Positions 6,648-9,886 of a stretch of 9,886 nucleotides of DNA are shown piece after piece; positions within the stretch are counted from its first letter, which is position 1, and each line of letters starts with the position of its first letter. The notes beneath the pieces are model-generated. The model searched no databases and had not been told where the DNA came from. It saw only the letters and a list, made by a program, of their open reading frames with translations. Location of the stretch: positions 1-9,886 of the forward strand of contig JACRBO010000484.1 of the NCBI GenBank assembly GCA_016219235.1, read 5' to 3'. The translations under genes and the position numbers were made by a program. The DNA comes from Chloroflexota bacterium. Its GTDB lineage: Bacteria > Chloroflexota > Anaerolineae > Fen-1058.

Positions 6648-8041
6648 ATCGCTTAAGAACACTCCGGGTTCGGTTTGCCCTGTGGACGGCGGGCCTGCTG
6701 GTCGCCGCGTTGGCGCTGTTTGGGTTGATTGTGTACGGGGACATGGCGCGCGGCTTGACCGCCGCCGTCGACGATTCGCTGCGGTTGACGGCGATTGAGT
6801 TGGCCGCCGAGATTGATGTTGCTAACGGCGAGCCGAGCTTAAACGAGGACCCGACTCAAGACCCGCAATACACCCGGCTCAGAGAACAGAATTTCAGCCT
6901 ACGGCTATGGAACTTGTCGGGGCAGTTAGTGCAGGAGTTTGGCCCCTACAACAATCTGCCCCCGATACCGGCGGGCCTGAGGCCGGTTGATGGACCGGGC
7001 GAGTTGACCACCCTTACCGACCCGGCCAGCTCGGACTTGATTCACATTTATACCTCGCCGGCGGTCAAGGCCAATCAGGTGGTCGGCACACTGCAAGTCG
7101 CGCTCAATCTCAAGAACGTCAATCGTACGCTAGAGCTGCTGCTGACCGCCCTTTTCCTGGGCGGGCCGTTTATTGTGATCATCGCCGGCGTCGGCGGATA
7201 TTTCCTGGCGGCCCGCGCCTTGACCTCGATCGATCAGATCACCCGCACGGCCCGTGCCATCTCAGCCAACCATCTGTCGGCCCGCTTAAATCTGCCTGAA
7301 ACAAACGACGAAGTGGGCCGGCTGGCGGCCACGTTTGATTCGATGCTCAATCGGCTGGACGGCGCGTTCCGGCGGGAGCGTCAATTCACCGCCGATGCTT
7401 CCCACGAATTGCGCACGCCGTTATCGGCCATGGAGACCATCATCGGCAGTACCCTGGCGCGGCGGCGCACGCCGGCCGAGTATGAACAGGCCCTGATCGA
7501 TCTGGGCCAGGAAGCCGAGCGTATGCGAATCTTGACCGAGGGCTTGCTCCAGCTGGCGCATCAGGATGCCGTCCAGCCGCCGGTGCGATTCGAACGCGTC
7601 GATTTATCCACATTGCTGAAAGATGTCGTCGAATCGCTGTGTCGAGCGGCGGAGGAAAGGGGCCTGAAGATCATCGATCAGGTGCCGGATGGCCTTACGC
7701 TGATGGGCGACAGCGATAGCCTGATCCGGCTGTTTGTCAACCTGCTGGACAATGCCATCAAGTACACCCGACAAGGCACGATCACCGTTGCGGCCCGGTT
7801 GGACGGTGACGCTCGCGCGGTGGTGACGGTTTGCGATACGGGAGTCGGCATCGCGCCTGAACACTTGCCCCACGTGTTCGATCGCTTCTATCGCGTGGAT
7901 GAATCCCGCAGCAGTAAAGACGGCATGGGGCTGGGGCTGGCGATTGTTCACAGCATTGCACACGCGCACGGCGGAACGGTAACGGTCGACAGCACGCCCG
8001 GCCAGGGCAGCGCCTTCAATGTGGAGCTACCGGCCAGGTAA
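6644..8041 (+). CDS. HAMP-containing sensor histidine kinase
   Basis: This membrane kinase is the partner of the preceding regulator and overlaps its stop by 4 nt. TM1 (about 12-32) and TM2 (about 163-188) enclose an extracytoplasmic sensor of about 130 residues that I cannot assign to a known sensor fold. A HAMP linker (about 190-242) follows, then the HisKA domain with His254 in ASHELRTPLS. The ATP-binding domain shows the N-box NLLDNAIKYT (366-375), G1 DTGVGI (398-403), F-box FDRFYR and G2 GMGLGLAIV (427-435). All catalytic boxes are intact and 465 residues is normal for this class. The double-TM plus HAMP layout matches Cus/Qse/Bae-type envelope-stress and metal sensors. The nearby copper protein and efflux genes make metal or envelope stress a reasonable but untested signal. 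A strong hairpin follows 28 nt after the stop. Confidence 0.93.
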   Translation: MNRLRTLRVRFALWTAGLLVAALALFGLIVYGDMARGLTAAVDDSLRLTAIELAAEIDVANGEPSLNEDPTQDPQYTRLREQNFSLRLWNLSGQLVQEFGPYNNLPPIPAGLRPVDGPGELTTLTDPASSDLIHIYTSPAVKANQVVGTLQVALNLKNVNRTLELLLTALFLGGPFIVIIAGVGGYFLAARALTSIDQITRTARAISANHLSARLNLPETNDEVGRLAATFDSMLNRLDGAFRRERQFTADASHELRTPLSAMETIIGSTLARRRTPAEYEQALIDLGQEAERMRILTEGLLQLAHQDAVQPPVRFERVDLSTLLKDVVESLCRAAEERGLKIIDQVPDGLTLMGDSDSLIRLFVNLLDNAIKYTRQGTITVAARLDGDARAVVTVCDTGVGIAPEHLPHVFDRFYRVDESRSSKDGMGLGLAIVHSIAHAHGGTVTVDSTPGQGSAFNVELPAR

Positions 8042-8068
8042 GCTGGTCACGCCCGACGTTGGACAACA

Positions 8069-8100
8069 ACCGGCCCGGCAGCAACTGCTGCCGGGCCGGT
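8069..8100. terminator. Perfect 15-bp hairpin between convergent genes (bidirectional terminator)
   Basis: ACCGGCCCGGCAGCA (8069-8083) pairs perfectly with 8086-8100 around a 2-nt loop (or 14 bp around AACT). It lies between the kinase stop (8041, plus) and the lipoprotein stop (8125, minus), where a shared terminator is expected. No T-run follows on the plus strand. On the minus strand the following bases (TTGTTGT) are weakly T-rich, so intrinsic termination is more likely in that direction. Confidence 0.65.
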
Positions 8101-8124
8101 ACTCATCGACCGCCGGGTTCTGTA

Positions 8125-9135
8125 TTATTTGGCGGGCAGAGTCTGGGCGTATACATCCGTACTGATTTCGTAAGCGTGCTTCTCCAGCGCCAGCGCCTCC
8201 GCGCGAATCTCGGCCAGCGCCTTAGCGTCGAGCTGTGTGAACTCAGTCATCTCTAGATCTTCTTTCGTTGCATCTGCCCCGCGCCAACCGACGCGAATGT
8301 TGCCCACACCGCGCGCATAATACTTGAGTTGAAAGGCGTCGACCTCTCCCAGGCTGGACTCGGCGAATACTAAAACATCCTTATAGCAGTCGACGGGCAC
8401 ACAGACCTCCTGGCCGATCTGGTCTACATGCCCGAAGTCCGACCAGTCGACGGCGGGGCCCCAGCCTTGATAGTAATCGGGGGTTCCCGGCTGCGGATCG
8501 ATCGTCATCTTGATGCCCGCTCTGGCATCTTCAAGGCCGTGAATCCAGGGTCGGGCTTCGACAAACTCGCCGTTCTCATAGACCTCTGGATACTCACCCA
8601 GGTACCAGAGGGTGCGATCCTTGTCCTGGGCATAGAAGGCGATCTCCTTCTCAGCCACCTCGTCATCTCGATAATCCACAATCCAGGCGACGATCGTCTG
8701 CACGCCGGCGATTTCCTTGGTTAGATCGGTAACCGTGAATTCGATCCGCCGCGGGATGCTATTGCCTTCCTCGATGGTGGTCCCAGCAAGTACCCACTGC
8801 ATGCCCGGTTTCATGGGCGACCATTCGTTGTCGATGTTGGTCGATCGATCGAAATTGCCCGGATCGAAGTCCGCGAACTTTGCCTCAGTGCCCCCGCTGC
8901 CGGCGCTTGCTTCCGGCGTGGACGCACTCTCGGCCGTTGGCTCCGGCGCATCAGTCGGCTCAGGTGTCTGCGTCGGCTGCGGCATCGCGGTCGGCTGGAC
9001 GGTTGGCGGTTTCGTCGGTTGAACCGGGGCCGGTGTTGGCTGAGCGGGTACCGGAGTCGTCGGCCTGGCACACGCCGAAACCAAGATCGTTAGCAGCAGA
9101 GCAACGGTCATTAAGAAAGTATGTCGGCGTCGCAT
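8125..9135 (-). CDS. Pro/Thr-linker lipoprotein, uncharacterised secreted family
   Basis: This is a predicted extracytoplasmic lipoprotein of 336 residues. The signal peptide (MRRRHTF then a hydrophobic core) ends in lipobox LVSAC with Cys22. A Pro/Thr/Glu-rich linker covers about 24-84. The folded domain (about 86-300) begins with FDRSTNIDNEWSPMKPGMQW. It continues with FYAQDKDRTLWYLGEYPE and ends with FQLKYYARGVGNIRVG. These motifs match a widespread but uncharacterised secreted family in Actinobacteria and Chloroflexota that usually reads NPYFPLxPGxxW, WYAQDKDGNVWYFGE and KYYAPGVG. Cys245 and Cys250 (EVCVPVDCYK) could form a small disulfide loop. An amphipathic Ala/Glu-rich helix closes the protein. 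The ribosome binding site AAGAGG (9141-9146) lies 5 nt upstream of the ATG and supports the start. The gene is convergent to the kinase and is transcribed separately. No enzymatic motif is evident. Confidence 0.88.
   Translation of the reverse strand: MRRRHTFLMTVALLLTILVSACARPTTPVPAQPTPAPVQPTKPPTVQPTAMPQPTQTPEPTDAPEPTAESASTPEASAGSGGTEAKFADFDPGNFDRSTNIDNEWSPMKPGMQWVLAGTTIEEGNSIPRRIEFTVTDLTKEIAGVQTIVAWIVDYRDDEVAEKEIAFYAQDKDRTLWYLGEYPEVYENGEFVEARPWIHGLEDARAGIKMTIDPQPGTPDYYQGWGPAVDWSDFGHVDQIGQEVCVPVDCYKDVLVFAESSLGEVDAFQLKYYARGVGNIRVGWRGADATKEDLEMTEFTQLDAKALAEIRAEALALEKHAYEISTDVYAQTLPAK
8930..9065 (-). repeat. Degenerate Pro/Thr repeat segment in the lipoprotein linker
   Basis: On the plus strand this stretch repeats GTCGGCT/GTCGGTT-like units about every 18-24 bases. 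They encode PTPAPVQPT, PPTVQPT, MPQPTQTPEPT and similar. Tandem repeats of this kind vary in length by slippage and form the flexible spacer after the lipidated Cys. Confidence 0.55.
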
Positions 9136-9164
9136 CTTAACCTCTTTTCCTTATCAGATAATGA

Positions 9165-9321
9165 CTCTACTGAAAAAAGCCCAAAGCCTCACGCAAAGCG
9201 GCAAAGTTGCCAAGAAGAATTTTAAGTTTTTTGCATCGGACGTTCGACTATCTTCGGCAACACCTTAAGAATCCTTTGCTGCTTTGCGGCTTTGCGTGAG
9301 ATTGTAGTCCTTTCAGTAGAG
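9165..9321. repeat. Long imperfect inverted repeat, possible miniature element or paired dispersed repeats
   Basis: The left arm (9165-9226) and right arm (9264-9321) are imperfect reverse complements around a loop of about 37 nt. The best blocks are CTCTACTGAAA (9165-9175) with 9311-9321 (11/11), and the 19-nt block starting CTCACGCAAAG (9188-9206) with 9282-9300 (18/19). The inner region AAGAATTTTAAG also pairs with CTTAAGAATC (9264-9273). The CTTTGCGGCTTTGCGTGAG unit resembles short repeats scattered through many environmental bacterial genomes. I see no gene in it. It could be a non-autonomous mobile element or two inverted copies of a dispersed repeat. Its left end begins 30 bp upstream of the lipoprotein start, so it may overlap that gene's promoter. 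Confidence 0.6.
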
Positions 9322-9391
9322 CATAGAGAGAATTTTCAAATTGATCGTAGTTCGACACTGTTAGATTCCCTGGCTTGCCACAACGCCCGGC

Positions 9392-9414
9392 GTGCCGCCA
9401 GAAGCGCGCGGCAC
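9392..9414. repeat. Stem-loop GTGCCGC/GCGGCAC
   Basis: A 7-bp perfect stem (9392-9398 with 9408-9414) has a 9-nt loop. It is the first of a series of stem-loops in the gene-free stretch and has no adjacent gene to terminate. Confidence 0.4.
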
Positions 9415-9421
9415 ACACACC

Positions 9422-9459
9422 GCACTGCACGCAGTGGGTGCAAGTGTGCGGTGCAGTGC
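9422..9459. repeat. Stem-loop GCACTGCAC/GTGCAGTGC
   Basis: A 9-bp perfect inverted repeat (9422-9430 with 9451-9459) has a 20-nt loop that itself contains related GTGC/GCAC words. Alternative pairings are therefore possible. No gene overlaps it convincingly. Confidence 0.4.
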
Positions 9460-9497
9460 TCCCGTCTTCGACCGCCCGCGATGCGGATACACCCTGT

Positions 9498-9520
9498 CCA
9501 ACGCTCCACCGGAGCGTTGG
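9498..9520. repeat. Perfect 10-bp hairpin CCAACGCTCC
   Basis: CCAACGCTCC (9498-9507) pairs perfectly with 9511-9520 around a 3-nt ACC loop. A wider pairing of CCGCCCG (9472-9478) with CGGGCGG (9535-9541) would enclose it. No T-run follows on either side, so a simple intrinsic terminator is unlikely. Confidence 0.45.
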
Positions 9521-9543
9521 GGGCGTCCTGGGGACGGGCGGAA

Positions 9544-9591
9544 CGCAAAGAACACCCAGGACAACACACCATCTTTGCGATCCTTGTGTTC
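9544..9591. repeat. Third copy-like CGCAAAG inverted repeat
   Basis: CGCAAAG (9544-9550) pairs with CTTTGCG (9573-9579), and GAACAC (9550-9555) pairs with GTGTTC (9586-9591); the two pairings are alternatives. The CTTTGCG word is shared with the long inverted repeat at 9165-9321, which suggests a degenerate further member of the same dispersed repeat class. Confidence 0.4.
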
Positions 9592-9627
9592 TCTCGTGGC
9601 AACCTGTGAATGTGACTTTGTCAAAGG

Positions 9628-9665
9628 AGTAACGACTTTGGTCGACTGTGACCAAAGTCGTTACT
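9628..9665. repeat. Perfect 16-bp inverted repeat beside the RND fragment
   Basis: AGTAACGACTTTGGTC (9628-9643) is exactly repeated in reverse at 9650-9665, with a 6-nt spacer GACTGT. It lies 19 nt beyond the stop of the minus-strand RND fragment, where a terminator would sit. However, the stem is only moderately GC-rich and no T-run follows on the minus strand. An operator, recombination site or element end is also possible. Confidence 0.55.
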
Positions 9666-9684
9666 ATGGCTCCCATCAAACTCG

Positions 9685-9810
9685 TTAAGCTGTTTGAGGG
9701 GCAGCGCCAGCACTGCCAGAACGCTGACCCTTGCCGAAACGCAAGTACATGGACGGCACCACGAACAGGTTGAGCACGGTCGAAGTGACCAGGCCGCCCA
9801 CGGGGCCGCG
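9685..9810 (-). pseudogene. C-terminal fragment of an RND-family efflux transporter (AcrB/CusA/HAE1 type)
   Basis: Read on the minus strand, the bases before the TAA (9685-9687) encode VGGLVTSTVLNLFVVPSMYL, then RFGKGQRSGSAGAAPQTA and stop. GGLxTSTxLxLxVxPxxY is the last transmembrane helix signature of RND efflux pumps, including heavy-metal pumps. LNLFVVPSMYLRFG is closest in feel to CusA/HAE1-like members. Only about 40 of roughly 1,000 residues remain, because at about 9802-9811 the sequence switches to a transposase fragment on the other strand. The fragment cannot be functional as it stands. It may be the residue of a deletion or the edge of a misassembled contig. An RND pump would normally imply an outer membrane, although RND-like pumps also occur in Chloroflexota. 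Confidence 0.75.
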
Positions 9811-9886
9811 CACACGAAGAACACCTACCTGGCGGCGCAATATCATCGCTTGGCGGCGCGCCGGGGCAAGAAGAAAGCGATCGTGG
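9802..9886 (+). mobile_element. IS110-family transposase fragment (C-terminal part, runs off the right edge)
   Basis: The plus strand from about 9811 reads HTKNTYLAAQYHRLAARRGK, then KKAIV, to the edge of the window. This is the conserved block near the C-terminus of IS110/IS116/IS902 transposases, typically TKxTYLxAQYxRLAxRRGKKRA followed by a final hydrophobic helix. The reading frame stays open upstream to about 9793, but the DNA there belongs to the RND tail. The N-terminal DEDD catalytic domain and most of the second domain are therefore missing. IS110 elements lack terminal inverted repeats, so the element edge cannot be recognised that way. As it stands the copy is 5'-truncated and inactive. 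Confidence 0.75.

Larger units (their letters stand above)
9136..9684. other. Gene-free, hairpin-rich region
   Basis: Apart from the ribosome binding site of the minus-strand lipoprotein (9141-9146), I find no credible gene here. Open frames exist on both strands (longest about 143 codons, minus, 9248-9679). They run through the inverted repeats, have no recognisable domain, and have compositions typical of translated repeat DNA. The stretch contains the long inverted repeat, four smaller stem-loops and a perfect 16-bp inverted repeat. It ends in two truncated genes, which together suggest a recombination-prone or decaying region. Confidence 0.6.

Noticed and set aside
9155..9165. Minus-strand -10 box (CATTAT) for the lipoprotein gene
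   Set aside because: It has only a 4/6 match, with a poor -35 (TTGGGC) at a 15-nt spacing. This is too weak to list as a promoter.
9392..9591. CRISPR array
   Set aside because: The repeated words are short, inverted and irregularly spaced. There are no direct repeats with regular spacers and no cas genes.
9248..9679. Minus-strand open frame of 143 codons across the hairpin-rich region
   Set aside because: It reads through three inverted repeats, has no ribosome binding site or recognisable domain, and has overlapping open frames of similar quality on both strands. It looks like translated repeat DNA.

Overview
The window is high-GC bacterial DNA (roughly 60% by eye) carrying a mostly forward-strand block of envelope genes. 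Four features together suggest a monoderm or atypical-envelope lineage, most likely Chloroflexota: lipoproteins whose cysteine is followed by long Pro/Thr- or Asn/Pro-rich linkers, an azurin/auracyanin-like blue copper lipoprotein, an efflux adaptor with a peptidoglycan-binding domain, and no outer-membrane channel gene. This assignment is an inference from gene content. No rRNA, tRNA or CRISPR array is visible.

Layout. Positions 2-235 hold the C-terminal end of a membrane-anchored protein that starts outside the window. It is followed 20 bp later by a blue-copper lipoprotein (256-828) whose axial copper ligand position is Gln instead of Met. A GC-rich hairpin (837-871) separates this from an Asn/Pro/Ser-linker lipoprotein with two Cys-Met-x-Asp-Ala-Gly-Phe modules (904-2046) and a small predicted alpha/beta-barrel protein (2095-2409). 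A two-gene efflux module follows: an HlyD/MacA-like adaptor with a peptidoglycan-binding domain (2427-3932) and a MacB-type fused ATPase-permease (3940-5889). Next is a two-component system made of an OmpR-family regulator and a HAMP-containing sensor kinase (5967-8041). It overlaps by 4 bp and has its own candidate promoter. A perfect 15-bp hairpin (8069-8100) lies between this block and a convergent Pro/Thr-linker lipoprotein on the minus strand (8125-9135).

The right end (9136-9886) is different in character. It has about 550 bp with no convincing gene, packed with inverted repeats: an imperfect inverted repeat with arms of about 60 nt at 9165-9321, several stem-loops at 9392-9591, and a perfect 16-bp inverted repeat at 9628-9665. 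Then come two gene fragments in opposite orientation. One is the C-terminal tail of an RND-type efflux pump (minus strand). The other is the C-terminal part of an IS110-family transposase (plus strand) that runs off the window. They meet near 9802-9811, either through a rearrangement or through an assembly error.

How it may work together (inference): the kinase senses an envelope or extracytoplasmic signal and the regulator controls nearby genes, plausibly the adaptor/MacB-like exporter just upstream. The surface lipoproteins and copper protein face the same compartment. Nothing in the sequence identifies the exported substrate. The most unusual single protein feature is the natural Met-to-Gln change at the axial copper site of the cupredoxin.
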